Below, piece after piece: positions 52,503 through 61,382 of a stretch of 64,000 nucleotides of DNA. The notes under the pieces are model-generated. The model made no database searches and was not told the DNA's origin. It saw only the letters and a program-made list of their open reading frames with translations. Numbering within the stretch: the first letter of the stretch is position 1; each line of letters begins with the position of its first letter. A program made the translations under genes and the position numbers. The stretch covers positions 5,000 to 68,999 of the forward strand of contig JBEKKT010000019.1 in assembly GCA_050010535.1 (NCBI GenBank). The letters run 5' to 3'. Origin of the DNA: JAJRAG01 sp050010535 (GTDB lineage Archaea; Thermoplasmatota; Thermoplasmata; Methanomassiliicoccales; JACIVX01).

Positions 52503-52644
52503 CCTATGACCTGGTTGAGTAAACGCTTCTCGGATATAGATTTGTTTTAGTGAAGTGTCCCCCCAGGCTATCATCCGATGCGATCAATCGAGCAATGCAA
52601 GGGTTTTTCAATTCTCTTTCGTATTGATTCATCTAGGTGGAAGA

Positions 52645-53166
52645 ATGGAATCGAAGATCGAGCTGTCTTCGGCCGATGCAATTAAGACTTACCCGGCATT
52701 CCCGGTCGTCCTGGTGGCGATTGGAGATGGGGAGAAGAACGTGATTACGATCGGACTGGTGCAGATATTCTCCTTCAATCCTCTCGTCTTGGGGGTCGGG
52801 GTCCATCCGTCGCGCCATAGCTTCAGGATGCTGCAGAACCACCCCGATTTCTCGATCAACATCCCGGGAAAGGATCTGGTGGAGCAGGTGCTGTATTGCG
52901 GGACGAAATCGGGAAGGGACACCGACAAGTTCAAGGAGACCAGGCTCACCGCCATCCCAGGAAAGAAGATCAAATCTCCTGTGATAGAAGAGTGCCTGGT
53001 CAGTTTCGAGTGCAAGAAATCGAAGATGATCGAGATGGGCGACCGCACCTGGTTTTTCGGAGAGGTCGTTCATGCCGAGGCTGTCAGGGACTACGCTCGT
53101 GACAAGGGTCTGCTGTATTGGGCCGGGGAGTTCAGAATGCCAGGCGACGTAGTGAGAAGGCGATAG
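52645..53166 (+). CDS. Flavin reductase-like (FMN-binding split barrel) protein, paralogue 2
   Basis: ATG 52645 follows AGGTGGA by five bases (173 residues); an upstream in-frame ATG at 52555 gives no family similarity. Blocks: FPVVLVAIGDGEKNVITIGL, FSFNPLVLGVGVHPSRHSFR, FSINIPGKDLVEQVLYCGTK and RDTDKFKETRLTAIPGKKIK. It parallels the gene at 51167. The reductant and substrate are unknown. Its stop (53164-53166) is followed at once by apparent coding sequence of the aminotransferase. Confidence 0.9.
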   Translation: MESKIELSSADAIKTYPAFPVVLVAIGDGEKNVITIGLVQIFSFNPLVLGVGVHPSRHSFRMLQNHPDFSINIPGKDLVEQVLYCGTKSGRDTDKFKETRLTAIPGKKIKSPVIEECLVSFECKKSKMIEMGDRTWFFGEVVHAEAVRDYARDKGLLYWAGEFRMPGDVVRRR

Positions 53167-53227
53167 TCTGGGGATTGCGGCTTTTGACCTTGAGGACTGG
53201 CTGCTGAGATGCAAGGGCGCCGAGATA

Positions 53228-54241
53228 GTGATGGACCATAGCGGGTGTCCCCCGCCGTACGATGATGGGTTCGTGCCGGACATAGGACCGCTATCGTCGC
53301 TTGACGCGATCGAGATCGAAGAGCGGCTTGTGGAGACGCTATCCTCCATTTATGGCGTCGAGAAAGAGCGGTTCTCCTTGTCATCTGGCGCTCAGAACGC
53401 CAACTTCCTTCTTTTCCACTCTTATCTCGGCCCTAAGGATCTAATTGCAGTCGAGAACCCTACGTTCATGCCGATAAGGAGCGTGGCTGAGTCGATCTGC
53501 AGGGTCGAGACCTTCGAGAGAAGTGCTGCGAACGACTTCAGGCCAAAGCGCACGGAGATCGATCGTCTATTGAAAAAAGGACCCAAAGTGATCGTGGTAA
53601 CGAACCTCCACAATCCGAGCGCGGCGTCCCTTTCGGACCCTGACCTCAAAGGCATTCTTGAAGTCGCGGGCGAGAAAGGTGCGATAGTGCTCTGTGACGA
53701 GATTTACAGGAGGATGCAGTACTCGACACCGTCGAGCCCTGTGTGCATGCTGGGCGACAACGGAGTATCCACCTCGGGTCTCACGAAGCTATATGGGCTC
53801 GGGGATCTCAGGGTGGGCTGGCTCGTTGGCCCCGAGGAAATATGCAGGAAGGTCGACCTGCTCCGACTGTACAATGTCTACCGCCTTCCGACCCGGTCCG
53901 CGGCGATTGCGATAGAGGCTCTGAAGAGGAGAGAATGGTTCCGGGACAGGACGCTGCGGCTTGCGAGCATCAATATCAAGATCCTCAGGGAATGGCTCGA
54001 AGAGGAGGATAGGGTGTATTGCCGCCTTCCGGACGGCGGGCTCATGGCGCTCATTTCCCTTCCGAAAGGCATGGACGATCTGCGTCTAGGCGAGGCCTTG
54101 ATGGACCGGTTCTCGACGTCCGTGTGCCCCGGCCGATACTTTGGCATCGCGAATCATATCAGGGTCACTTTCAGCTGCAGCGCGAAGGATCTCAGAAAGG
54201 GCCTGGAGAACATCTCCGCAGCCATCGACACGCTGGTCTAA
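53228..54241 (+). CDS. Class I/II pyridoxal-phosphate aminotransferase
   Basis: A 337-residue protein (GTG 53228 or ATG 53231). Blocks: FSLSSGAQNANFLLFHSYL (cofactor phosphate region), IVVTNLHNPSAASLSDPDLK (Asn of the substrate pocket), IVLCDEIYRRMQYSTP (Asp contacting the pyridine nitrogen), VSTSGLTKLYGLGDLRVGWL (Schiff-base Lys in SGLTKLYG) and HIRVTFSCSAKD (C-terminal Arg). The same frame continues about 19 codons upstream with family-like residues (IAAFDLEDWLLRCKGAEIVM) but offers only ATT or CTG starts. It converges on pheA with no gap, so an aromatic or aspartate-type substrate is plausible but unproven. Confidence 0.88.
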   Translation: MMDHSGCPPPYDDGFVPDIGPLSSLDAIEIEERLVETLSSIYGVEKERFSLSSGAQNANFLLFHSYLGPKDLIAVENPTFMPIRSVAESICRVETFERSAANDFRPKRTEIDRLLKKGPKVIVVTNLHNPSAASLSDPDLKGILEVAGEKGAIVLCDEIYRRMQYSTPSSPVCMLGDNGVSTSGLTKLYGLGDLRVGWLVGPEEICRKVDLLRLYNVYRLPTRSAAIAIEALKRREWFRDRTLRLASINIKILREWLEEEDRVYCRLPDGGLMALISLPKGMDDLRLGEALMDRFSTSVCPGRYFGIANHIRVTFSCSAKDLRKGLENISAAIDTLV

Positions 54242-55096
54242 TCATTCCTGCACTGAGGGTAGATCCGCCCTTTTATACGATCCCAGTATCTTGACGAAGG
54301 ACGCTCTCCTGACGAGGTCAGTAATCGCTCCGCTCACCTCAGGCTCATCGAGATGTCCGTCGATATCGGCATAGAACACGTATTCCCATGCCCTGTCCCT
54401 TCTCGGTCTGGATTCAAGCTTCGTCATGTTGACGTTGTGCTCTGCGAAAGCGCCGAGGCAGGCGTACAGAGCCCCGGGGAAGTTCTTCGTCGCGAAGACG
54501 ATCGAGGTCTTGTCACCTCTGGGATTGATCGCCGCCGCCTTTTCGATGACGAAGAACCTGGTGTAGTTCAGGTGAGAGTTCTGGATGCCCTCTTTCAATA
54601 TCTTCATGCAGTATTCGTTCGCGGTCCGAGCACTTGCGATCGCTGCCTCGCTCCTGTCCCCTCGCTCTTTGATGATCTTGACGCTCCCGGCGGTATCGTA
54701 GGAGGGCACCTTCTCCCATTGCGGATACCTCGAAAGGAAGGTCCTGCACTGTCCGAGGGCCTGGGGATGGCTGTAGATCCTTCTGATGGCCTCGATCTCG
54801 GCCTCAGGATGCCCTATTAGGCAATGCTTCACGAGGATGATCACCTCGCCGACGACGGTGAGATCATTCTCGAGCAAGAGGTCGTTCACCCTCGCCACGC
54901 TCCCTTCGAGGGAGTTCTCCACCGGAAGGACAGCATGGCTCGCGTCTCCATTGTTCACGCTGACGAAGACGTCCTCGAACTCCGCGCAGGAGAGAGTCCT
55001 GATCCCTTCCCCGAAGAACTTGTACACGGCGTCCTCGCTGTAGGCCCCGTGGATGCCTTGGAACGCGATTCTGCGCTCCATGACGGTGCTGTTCAT
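54242..55096 (-). CDS. pheA: Prephenate dehydratase
   Basis: This converts prephenate to phenylpyruvate for phenylalanine synthesis. The 284-residue protein has IAFQGIHGAYSEDAVYKFFG, LPVENSLEGSVARVNDLL, ARTANEYCMKILKEGIQNSH (dehydratase core), NYTRFFVIEK and a C-terminal ACT domain (TSIVFATKNFPGALYACLGA, MTKLESRPRRDRAWEYVF) with the ESRP motif that binds phenylalanine for feedback inhibition. Its ATG overlaps the aspartokinase stop by four bases. It is the last gene of the histidine-aspartokinase operon. Confidence 0.96.
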   Translation of the reverse strand: MNSTVMERRIAFQGIHGAYSEDAVYKFFGEGIRTLSCAEFEDVFVSVNNGDASHAVLPVENSLEGSVARVNDLLLENDLTVVGEVIILVKHCLIGHPEAEIEAIRRIYSHPQALGQCRTFLSRYPQWEKVPSYDTAGSVKIIKERGDRSEAAIASARTANEYCMKILKEGIQNSHLNYTRFFVIEKAAAINPRGDKTSIVFATKNFPGALYACLGAFAEHNVNMTKLESRPRRDRAWEYVFYADIDGHLDEPEVSGAITDLVRRASFVKILGSYKRADLPSVQE

Positions 55097-56466
55097 TGCT
55101 TTACCCCGAAGAATTCTGAATGTATAGCTCTTGTCGTCCTCTCGAGATCCTTTGAATCGACCGTGAAATGATACGCCACCATCGATGCCCCGGCGGAGAT
55201 CATACCTACACTAACACCTTCTTTCGAGACTGCCGTGAAGACTCTAGCCGCGACGCCCTTACGGTATCCCAACCCCTCTCCCACGACGCAGAGAAGGGCG
55301 ATGTCGTCGACCGTCTCTATCCTGTCGATGACATCCCTTTTCAGGTCCACCAAGACCTTTTTCGCCGTTCCGAGGAACTTCTTCTCGATTAGTAGTGCAA
55401 CGCAAGTTTGCGATGTTGCCGCCGAGTATATATTCACGCCTGCGTCGCTCAACCTCTGCGAGATCTCATACATGACACCGGTCTTGTATCCCGCGCCAGC
55501 ACCATACGCCTTGATGATCGCAAGGTTCCTCATGCAGGAGATGCTCTTGATTGCGCCGCCCATCTCCACACCACTCGGCTCAATGACCGTCCCCTCCTTA
55601 TCTGGCTCGAAAACGTTCTTGACCTTGATGATGATGTTCTTCTCCCTGGCGGGTTCAACGGTCCTCGGGTGCAGGACCTTGGCGCCGAAATAGGAGAGCT
55701 CGGCGGCCTCGTCGTAGGAGAGGTTCTCGATCGTCACGGCCTCCTTGACGATCTTTGGGTCGACGCTCATGAACCCGTCCACATCTTTCCATATTTCCAG
55801 GACCCTTGCATCGATCGCATTCGCGATGACGCTGGCGCTGTAGTCGCTCCCGTTCCTCCCGAATACGGCCACGTGGCCTTCCGGTGTCCTCCCAAAGAAC
55901 CCCGTCACGACGGGTGTCTCCTGCTTCTCGAACATGGCTCTTGTCTTCGGCTGAATGTTCTTCCTCGTCTCCTTGAGGTCGGCGGTCGCATTTCCATAAG
56001 TCCCTTCGGTCGTGATGCCGAGCTCATCCGCATCCACCGGAACGGCGTTGACGCCCATGTCTTGGAGCATTGCGGCGGTGAGAATGACGGAGAATCTCTC
56101 TCCGAAGCTCTGGACGAGGTCCATGGTTCTCGGTGTGAGTTCCTCGAGATAGGAAATTCCATACAGCACTTTCTCAAGCTTGGAAAGACGTTCCATCAGA
56201 CGCGTGATCGCCTGCTGTTTCGTCTCCATGTCTTTCGAAACACCTCCGAGGATTGACACGTGGATGTCCTTGAGCTTCTCGATGAAGTGCTGGACCTCCT
56301 CATCCCTTCTCGACTCGGAAACGAATGAGACGATCGAATCCGTAACGCCCTGGACAGCGCTCACCACGACTACCTTTGGCTCGGGATCCGATGCGATGAT
56401 TCTCCCGACCATCAGCATCGACTCGCTGTTCTTAAGAGAGCTACCCCCGAATTTCAGGACCTTCAT
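55093..56466 (-). CDS. Aspartokinase
   Basis: This phosphorylates aspartate, the first step to lysine, methionine and threonine. The 457-residue protein has the kinase domain MKVLKFGGSSLKNSESMLMV, the catalytic patterns FGRNGSDYSASVIANAIDAR and KDVDGFMSVDPKIVKEAVTI, then the ACT pair (about 310-457; INIYSAATSQTCVALLIEK, VGEGLGYRKGVAARVFTAVS) for feedback by lysine or threonine. It is a monofunctional archaeal type. Its start overlaps the PHP gene stop by four bases (ATGA), so it is translated with the his operon. Confidence 0.96.
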   Translation of the reverse strand: MKVLKFGGSSLKNSESMLMVGRIIASDPEPKVVVVSAVQGVTDSIVSFVSESRRDEEVQHFIEKLKDIHVSILGGVSKDMETKQQAITRLMERLSKLEKVLYGISYLEELTPRTMDLVQSFGERFSVILTAAMLQDMGVNAVPVDADELGITTEGTYGNATADLKETRKNIQPKTRAMFEKQETPVVTGFFGRTPEGHVAVFGRNGSDYSASVIANAIDARVLEIWKDVDGFMSVDPKIVKEAVTIENLSYDEAAELSYFGAKVLHPRTVEPAREKNIIIKVKNVFEPDKEGTVIEPSGVEMGGAIKSISCMRNLAIIKAYGAGAGYKTGVMYEISQRLSDAGVNIYSAATSQTCVALLIEKKFLGTAKKVLVDLKRDVIDRIETVDDIALLCVVGEGLGYRKGVAARVFTAVSKEGVSVGMISAGASMVAYHFTVDSKDLERTTRAIHSEFFGVKQ

Positions 56467-57122
56467 CTCTTGCGAATCCTCCTCATGACCTCGAGCGGCG
56501 TCTTCCTGACTGCCCTCTCCGCCTCCGCTTTGGAGAGCCCGGCGGCCAGCCCTCTGATTATCGCCTCGTCCTCGCTCAACAGATCCTCAGGCGCATGCGC
56601 GTCGGTGTTGACGACCATCCTGGCGCCGGTCTCCATCGCGAGTTTCGCGACGTGCCCGTTCGTGGCAGAGTGTGCGATCCGAGATGTGATCTCGAGCACG
56701 ATGGCGTTGTCCTTCGCCGCCTGGGCCTCTTCAAGCGTTATGAATCCGGGGTGGGCGAGAACGTCTACGTCCGGGTTGTTGACAGCTGCGCGATTCGTCC
56801 CCCCCTCCACAGGCTCGCTGATGGTTTCACCGTGAACGACCACGAGTTCCGCTCCCAATCTCCTGGCCTCAGCCACGACCATATCGATCTTCGAAACGGG
56901 GACGTGCGTGATCTCGACCCCGAGGATTGCCTCAATGTCCCATTCTTCTGCGAGGTCGCAGTCCTTTGAGGTCTCCTTGATGACCCTCTCGATCGTGGAA
57001 AGCGAGACATGATCGGTGAACGCGATGCCGCTATGTCCTTTGGCAAGAGCTCTTCTGGCGAGCTCGATCGGCAGCAGCTCGCCATCGCTCAACAAAGTGT
57101 GAGTGTGAAGGTCGATCCTCAT
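56463..57122 (-). CDS. PHP-domain phosphatase, candidate histidinol-phosphatase
   Basis: A 219-residue PHP protein starting at ATG 57122 (MRIDLHTHTLLSDGELLPIE), whose ATG overlaps the hisIE stop. Metal-ligand blocks: RIDLHTHTLLSDGE, GIAFTDHVSLSTI, ILGVEITHVP, LVVVHGETISEP, VDVLAHPGFITLEEA and VVNTDAHAPEDLL. The chain sits in frame within the his operon, and no HisB-N or HisN phosphatase is in the window, so I infer that it dephosphorylates histidinol phosphate. It differs in sequence from bacterial HisK, and the assignment rests on context. Confidence 0.83.
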   Translation of the reverse strand: MRIDLHTHTLLSDGELLPIELARRALAKGHSGIAFTDHVSLSTIERVIKETSKDCDLAEEWDIEAILGVEITHVPVSKIDMVVAEARRLGAELVVVHGETISEPVEGGTNRAAVNNPDVDVLAHPGFITLEEAQAAKDNAIVLEITSRIAHSATNGHVAKLAMETGARMVVNTDAHAPEDLLSEDEAIIRGLAAGLSKAEAERAVRKTPLEVMRRIRKR

Positions 57123-57724
57123 TTTCTCCTCTCTGACAGTTGCCTGAATACTTCCTCCGGTTGAAGTTCGAGGTGCTCCATTAGGACCATCAGATGGTAC
57201 ATCAGGTCCGCCACTTCCCAAGTCTGGGCTTTTCTATCTTCGCCCTTCGCGGAGATCACGACCTCTGCCGCCTCCTCCACGACCTTCTTCAGCAGCTTGT
57301 CCTCATCCTGAAACAGGATGTAGGTATAGCTCCCCTCTGTCGGGTGCTTCTTCCGGTCCTCTATGACCCTTCTCAGCTCGGGGATTATCGCTGCAGTGCC
57401 AGCGATGTCGCCATAGAGTATCTCTTCGAAGCAGGAGGGTCTGTCGAGGTGGCAGGCGTTCCCGGTCTGCTTCACCCTGACGAGGAGGGCATCGGAATCG
57501 CAATCGAGCTGTATCGAGACGATATCCTGCACATCCCCGGAGCTCTCGCCCTTCATCCAGAGCTTCTGCCTGGATCTGCTCCAGAAGTGGGTCTTCCCGG
57601 TCTCGAGCATCTTGTTGTACGCCTCCTCGTTCGCGTATGCCATCATCAGTACTTCATTCGTCCTGGCATCCTGAACGATGACAGGTATGAGGCCGTCCTT
57701 GTCAAGCTTGAAGGGAAGCGTCAT
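57119..57724 (-). CDS. hisI: Bifunctional phosphoribosyl-AMP cyclohydrolase/phosphoribosyl-ATP pyrophosphatase HisIE
   Basis: A 201-residue fusion catalysing steps 2 and 3 of histidine synthesis. The HisI part (1-110) has PVIVQDARTNEVLMMAYANE, THFWSRSRQKLWMKGESSG and the metal-binding DCDSDALLVRVKQTGNACHL. The HisE part (about 112-201) has TYILFQDEDKLLKKVVEEAA and VVISAKGEDRKAQTWEVADL. The true start is ATG 57724, overlapping the hisF stop by four bases; the longer upstream frame lacks similarity. Confidence 0.96.
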   Translation of the reverse strand: MTLPFKLDKDGLIPVIVQDARTNEVLMMAYANEEAYNKMLETGKTHFWSRSRQKLWMKGESSGDVQDIVSIQLDCDSDALLVRVKQTGNACHLDRPSCFEEILYGDIAGTAAIIPELRRVIEDRKKHPTEGSYTYILFQDEDKLLKKVVEEAAEVVISAKGEDRKAQTWEVADLMYHLMVLMEHLELQPEEVFRQLSERRK

Positions 57725-58473
57725 CTCACTCTCACCCCTCTCTCCCGAAGGTAGTCCTTGACGTCGCCAACCGTGTACTTCCCGTAATGGAATATAGACG
57801 CCGCGAGCGCCGCCTCCGCGTTCGTCTGGTTGAAGACCTCGTAAATGTGCTCGAGTTTGCCGCAGCCGCCCGATGCTATTACGGGGACATTCACGGCATC
57901 GGCGATCGCTGACGTGAGCTTCAAGTCGTACCCGTCCTGAGTCCCATCCGCGTCCATGCTGGTCAGGAGTACTTCCCCAGCACCAAGTTCCTCCGCCTTG
58001 ATCGCCCATTCGACTGCATCAAGCGATGTCCTTTTCCTTCCGCCGTGCGTATACACGATCCAGGAAGCGTCATCCTTCTTCGCATCGATCGCCACGACGA
58101 CGCACTGCCTTCCGAAATCCTCCGCACATTCGGAAATCGTCTCGGGATGCTGGACCGCCACCGTATTGATCGAGACCTTGTCCGCTCCTGCATTGAGCGC
58201 GTCCCTCACGTCTTTTCTTCCTCCGATACCCCCGCCGACCGTCAAGGGAACGAACAGCCTCTCTGCGGTCTTTTTCACGACGTCCAGGAGTGTCTTCCTT
58301 CCTTCGACGCTGGCCGAGATGTCCAGGAACACTATCTCATCGGCCCCTTGTTTCTCATACTCGGTCGCCATGTCCGGTGGATAACCGACACCTTTAAGGT
58401 TCTGGAACTTGACGCCCTTGACCACCTTCCCCTCGGTCACGTCGAGGCAGGGGATGATCCTTTTCGCCAGCAG
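57721..58473 (-). CDS. hisF: Imidazole glycerol phosphate synthase cyclase subunit HisF
   Basis: This closes the imidazole ring with ammonia from HisH. The 250-residue (beta-alpha)8 barrel begins at its first conserved strand LAKRIIPCLDVTEGKVVKGV (catalytic Asp in CLDV), and continues FLDISASVEGRKTLLDVV, LTVGGGIGGRKDVRDALNAG, GEVLLTSMDADGTQDGYDL (second catalytic Asp) and PVIASGGCGKLEHIYEVF. No ATG, GTG or TTG precedes this in frame within the operon. The best start is CTG 58473, seven bases after AGGAGGG; ATA 58479 overlaps the hisB stop. This is a rare non-canonical start. Confidence 0.95.
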   Translation of the reverse strand: MLAKRIIPCLDVTEGKVVKGVKFQNLKGVGYPPDMATEYEKQGADEIVFLDISASVEGRKTLLDVVKKTAERLFVPLTVGGGIGGRKDVRDALNAGADKVSINTVAVQHPETISECAEDFGRQCVVVAIDAKKDDASWIVYTHGGRKRTSLDAVEWAIKAEELGAGEVLLTSMDADGTQDGYDLKLTSAIADAVNVPVIASGGCGKLEHIYEVFNQTNAEAALAASIFHYGKYTVGDVKDYLRERGVRVR

Positions 58474-58475
58474 CG

Positions 58476-59030
58476 CTATTCCCTCCTCATCTTCGGCTTG
58501 TCCTTCGTACTGAGCAGGTTCGTGCGCTGGATGACGGCCTTCCTTAATGAGATCCCCAGCGCCTTGAAGCCCGCCTCGACTATATGATGCTCGTCGAACC
58601 CTCTCCCGACAATGATGTGCAAAGTGATGCCAGCGGACATCGCGAAGCTTCTGAAGAAGTGTAGACAAAGGTCGTCCGGGCACTCGACGTCCACATAAGG
58701 CCTGTCGATCATGTCCACTGCCGCGGTCACTAGCGCGTCGTCCATCGGCACCGTCGCTGACGCGATCCTCTCGATTGGCTGGTCTCCGATCGCCTGGCTC
58801 AGTGCGGAACCGAGCACGATCCCGGCGTCTTCGACCACATGGTGTTTATTGTCACCGACCGCTTTCAACTCGAGATCAAAAGAGGCATACTTCACGAGGG
58901 TCTCCACCATATGCCTTAGGAATTGGTCCTCGCACTGGACAACGCTTCTTCCGGTGCCGTCGAGTTTTATTGCTATTTCTATGTCGGTCTCCCTCGTCTG
59001 TCTTCGCACCTTCGCCTCCCTAGTCCCCAT
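58476..59030 (-). CDS. hisB: Imidazoleglycerol-phosphate dehydratase HisB
   Basis: A 184-residue enzyme, step 7 of histidine synthesis. TDIEIAIKLDGTGRSVVQ, FLRHMVETLVKYASFDLEL, HHVVEDAGIVLGSALSQAIG (HHxxED metal site), FFRSFAMSAGITLHIIVGRG and DEHHIVEAGFKALGISLRKA (second HH site) are all present. It lacks the phosphatase domain of bifunctional HisB. It overlaps hisA by 11 bases. Confidence 0.96.
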   Translation of the reverse strand: MGTREAKVRRQTRETDIEIAIKLDGTGRSVVQCEDQFLRHMVETLVKYASFDLELKAVGDNKHHVVEDAGIVLGSALSQAIGDQPIERIASATVPMDDALVTAAVDMIDRPYVDVECPDDLCLHFFRSFAMSAGITLHIIVGRGFDEHHIVEAGFKALGISLRKAVIQRTNLLSTKDKPKMRRE

Positions 59031-59742
59031 GCATACCGCCCCAGATCTTCTCGGGATTGATGTCCCCCGTGTAGAGCGCCATGCCGACTATCGCGACCTG
59101 CGCCCCAAGCTCAGCAAGTAGAAGGATGTCATCCATATTCTTTATTCCGCCAGAGGCCACGACCGGGTGAGGGCAAGACCGAATGAATTTCCCCATCTCC
59201 TCTGGATCGATGCCGACGCCCCTTCCCTCTACGTCGACGTTCGTGTGCAGGACGCCAGCCAACGGCACGTCCCGTATATTCTCGAACAGGTCGCCGATCC
59301 TCATCAGGGACGATTCTTGCCATCCCTTCAGCTGCACCTTGCCCCCTTTCATATCAATAGCGAGCACGATCCTCCGAGGGTAGTCTGCCGTCACTTCCTT
59401 CAGCCATTCCAGCTCTCTGATCGCTCTCGTTCCAAGAACTACCTTGTCCACACCCCATCCGATAAGGTCATCGACGGTCTCCGTCGACCTAATGCCGCCC
59501 CCAACTTGGACGGGGATCGAGACCCTCTTGATAATCCTTTCAATCGTCCCGAGGTTCTCGCCCCTGTCAAGTGCTCCGTCCAGATCGACGACGTGCAGGC
59601 CAGGCGCCCGGAACTTCTCCCATCTCCTTGCGACTTCAACGGGATCGGGAAGGACCACCTTCTCTGTGCCGGGTTTCCCCCCTACGAGCTGCACTGCCTT
59701 GCCGTCCATGATGTCGACTGCGGGCAGGACGATCAGATGCAT
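59020..59742 (-). CDS. hisA: Phosphoribosylformimino-5-aminoimidazole carboxamide ribotide isomerase HisA
   Basis: A 240-residue barrel enzyme, step 4 of histidine synthesis. VLPAVDIMDGKAVQLVGG (first catalytic Asp), GLHVVDLDGALDRGENLG, VQVGGGIRSTETVDDLIGWG, GVLHTNVDVEGRGVGIDPEE (second Asp) and VVASGGIKNMDDILLLAELG fit HisA rather than HisF or TrpF. It overlaps hisH by 10 bases. Confidence 0.96.
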   Translation of the reverse strand: MHLIVLPAVDIMDGKAVQLVGGKPGTEKVVLPDPVEVARRWEKFRAPGLHVVDLDGALDRGENLGTIERIIKRVSIPVQVGGGIRSTETVDDLIGWGVDKVVLGTRAIRELEWLKEVTADYPRRIVLAIDMKGGKVQLKGWQESSLMRIGDLFENIRDVPLAGVLHTNVDVEGRGVGIDPEEMGKFIRSCPHPVVASGGIKNMDDILLLAELGAQVAIVGMALYTGDINPEKIWGGMHGD

Positions 59743-60332
59743 TCCTCCGCGAACATGACGAAGTTCTCAAGGAATCTCATGCCGGACGCGCTGCTCTTCT
59801 CCGGGTGGAACTGGGTCCCGTACGTATTCGCCTTCCTGAATAGCGTAGGGAATCTGGAGTGGTATTCCGTCGTTCCGACAACGACGTCCTCTTCAGGATT
59901 GCCGTAATATGAATGTGCGAAGTAGAAGTGCCTGGATTCAATTCCTCGGAATATGTCGTCATCGGTCTCCACGGTGTTCCACCCCATGTGGGGAACTCTC
60001 TTACCGCTCAGCCTTACGACCCTTCCGGATATGAAGCCGAGTCCAGGGCTCGAGCCCTCTTCGCTGCCCTCGAACAGGATCTGCGCCCCTATGCATATCC
60101 CGAGGCACGGAACGCTAGAATCGAGTCGCTTCACGATGTCCTCTTTGTAAGGAAGGAGTTTCTCCATCGTGCGGCTGAACGCTCCTACGCCGGGGAGCAC
60201 GACGCACTCCGCATCAATCAGGCCTTTCATCCTGGTCAGGACCTTCACCTTCGCCCCGCAGTTCTCCAAGGCCTTGCGGATGCTGTGAAGGTTCCCGACA
60301 CCGTAGTCGGCGAGCGAGATGTTCACCGGCAC
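59733..60332 (-). CDS. hisH: Imidazole glycerol phosphate synthase glutaminase subunit HisH
   Basis: A 199-residue class I glutaminase that feeds ammonia to HisF. It starts at GTG 60332 (GTG 60326 also possible): ISLADYGVGNLHSIRKALEN, VVLPGVGAFSRTMEKL, the nucleophile in VPCLGICIGAQILFEGSEEG, GWNTVETDDDIFRGIESRHF and the HPE end YGTQFHPEKSSASG. It overlaps hisC by 10 bases. Confidence 0.96.
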   Translation of the reverse strand: MPVNISLADYGVGNLHSIRKALENCGAKVKVLTRMKGLIDAECVVLPGVGAFSRTMEKLLPYKEDIVKRLDSSVPCLGICIGAQILFEGSEEGSSPGLGFISGRVVRLSGKRVPHMGWNTVETDDDIFRGIESRHFYFAHSYYGNPEEDVVVGTTEYHSRFPTLFRKANTYGTQFHPEKSSASGMRFLENFVMFAEECI

Positions 60333-61372
60333 TCCCCAAGCACCTCCGCGAGTTTAGTCAGCAAACGTGCACTCATCTCCGCGGTGCCTATCGTGATCCT
60401 GACACAATTCTCCAGCATTCTCAACCTGCCGAAGTCTCTAATGAGGATCCCCTTCTTTGCGAGATCAGAAACGAGCTTCTCGGACGGTATCGGGGACCTG
60501 GCGAGAACGAAGTTGGCATCCGAAGGAAATACATCGAATCCAAGCGTCCTTAACCCTTCCGACAGCAGACCTCGGTTCTTCTCAACCATTTGGACAGTCT
60601 TCCTGACGTACTCCCTGTCCTTCAATGCGGCGATGGCTACTCTCTCACTCAACAAGTTGAGGCTCAATGGCGTCTTGGCTCTTAGAAGGGTCTGGGCGAG
60701 ACTCTTGTTCGATACGGCATACCCCACCCTCATTCCCGCCAACCCGTAAGCCTTCGAGAAAGTTCTCGTGACGATAAGGTTGGCGCAATCGTTGACCAGC
60801 GGAATGAAGGAGTCCTTGATGAACTCGCCGTAGGCCTCGTCCACGATAATCGGTCTGTCTCTACCCTCGACAATCTCCTTGATATCCTTACTCCTGAACG
60901 CGTTCGCCGTTGGATTGTTGGGCGTGCACAGAAGAACAATCTTGCCGTCCGTACTGTTGATTTCGTCCGGGTCCAGCTGAAAGCCTTCCTTCAAGTCCAC
61001 CTGGATAATCTTTCCAGCGTTCACTTTCACGAAGAATGAGTGGAGGGCGTACGTAGGATAAGGTATGACGACCTTCTCCCCGCACTGAAGGAGCGTCTTG
61101 AAGCAAACGTCCAACATCTCGTCCGAGCCGTTGCCAGCCACGAAGTTGTCCGTCTCGAGACCGTAGAACTCGGCTAGGGCCTCCCTCAATGGGTCCGAGT
61201 ACGTCGTCGGATAGAAGTTGACATCCGTCTCGGCCAATTCCTTGAGCACTCTACTCGCGACTGGATTGGGTCCGAGGAGATTCGCGTTGTTGTCCATCCG
61301 GAACGCGTTGATTTTTGGATTGTAATAAAGGGTGGCGCCTCGCATTGACGATCGTATCCATTCCTCGCTCAT
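60323..61372 (-). CDS. hisC: Histidinol-phosphate aminotransferase HisC
   Basis: A 349-residue pyridoxal-phosphate enzyme, step 8. Blocks: LGPNPVASRVLKELAETDVN, FVAGNGSDEMLDVCFKTLL, IVLLCTPNNPTANAFRSKDI, IIVDEAYGEFIKDSFIPLV, VTRTFSKAYGLAGMRVGYAV (Schiff-base Lys in SKAYG) and a C-terminal VRITIGTAEM with the binding Arg. It follows hisG by ten bases. Confidence 0.96.
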   Translation of the reverse strand: MSEEWIRSSMRGATLYYNPKINAFRMDNNANLLGPNPVASRVLKELAETDVNFYPTTYSDPLREALAEFYGLETDNFVAGNGSDEMLDVCFKTLLQCGEKVVIPYPTYALHSFFVKVNAGKIIQVDLKEGFQLDPDEINSTDGKIVLLCTPNNPTANAFRSKDIKEIVEGRDRPIIVDEAYGEFIKDSFIPLVNDCANLIVTRTFSKAYGLAGMRVGYAVSNKSLAQTLLRAKTPLSLNLLSERVAIAALKDREYVRKTVQMVEKNRGLLSEGLRTLGFDVFPSDANFVLARSPIPSEKLVSDLAKKGILIRDFGRLRMLENCVRITIGTAEMSARLLTKLAEVLGECR

Positions 61373-61382
61373 GTCAAATCCC

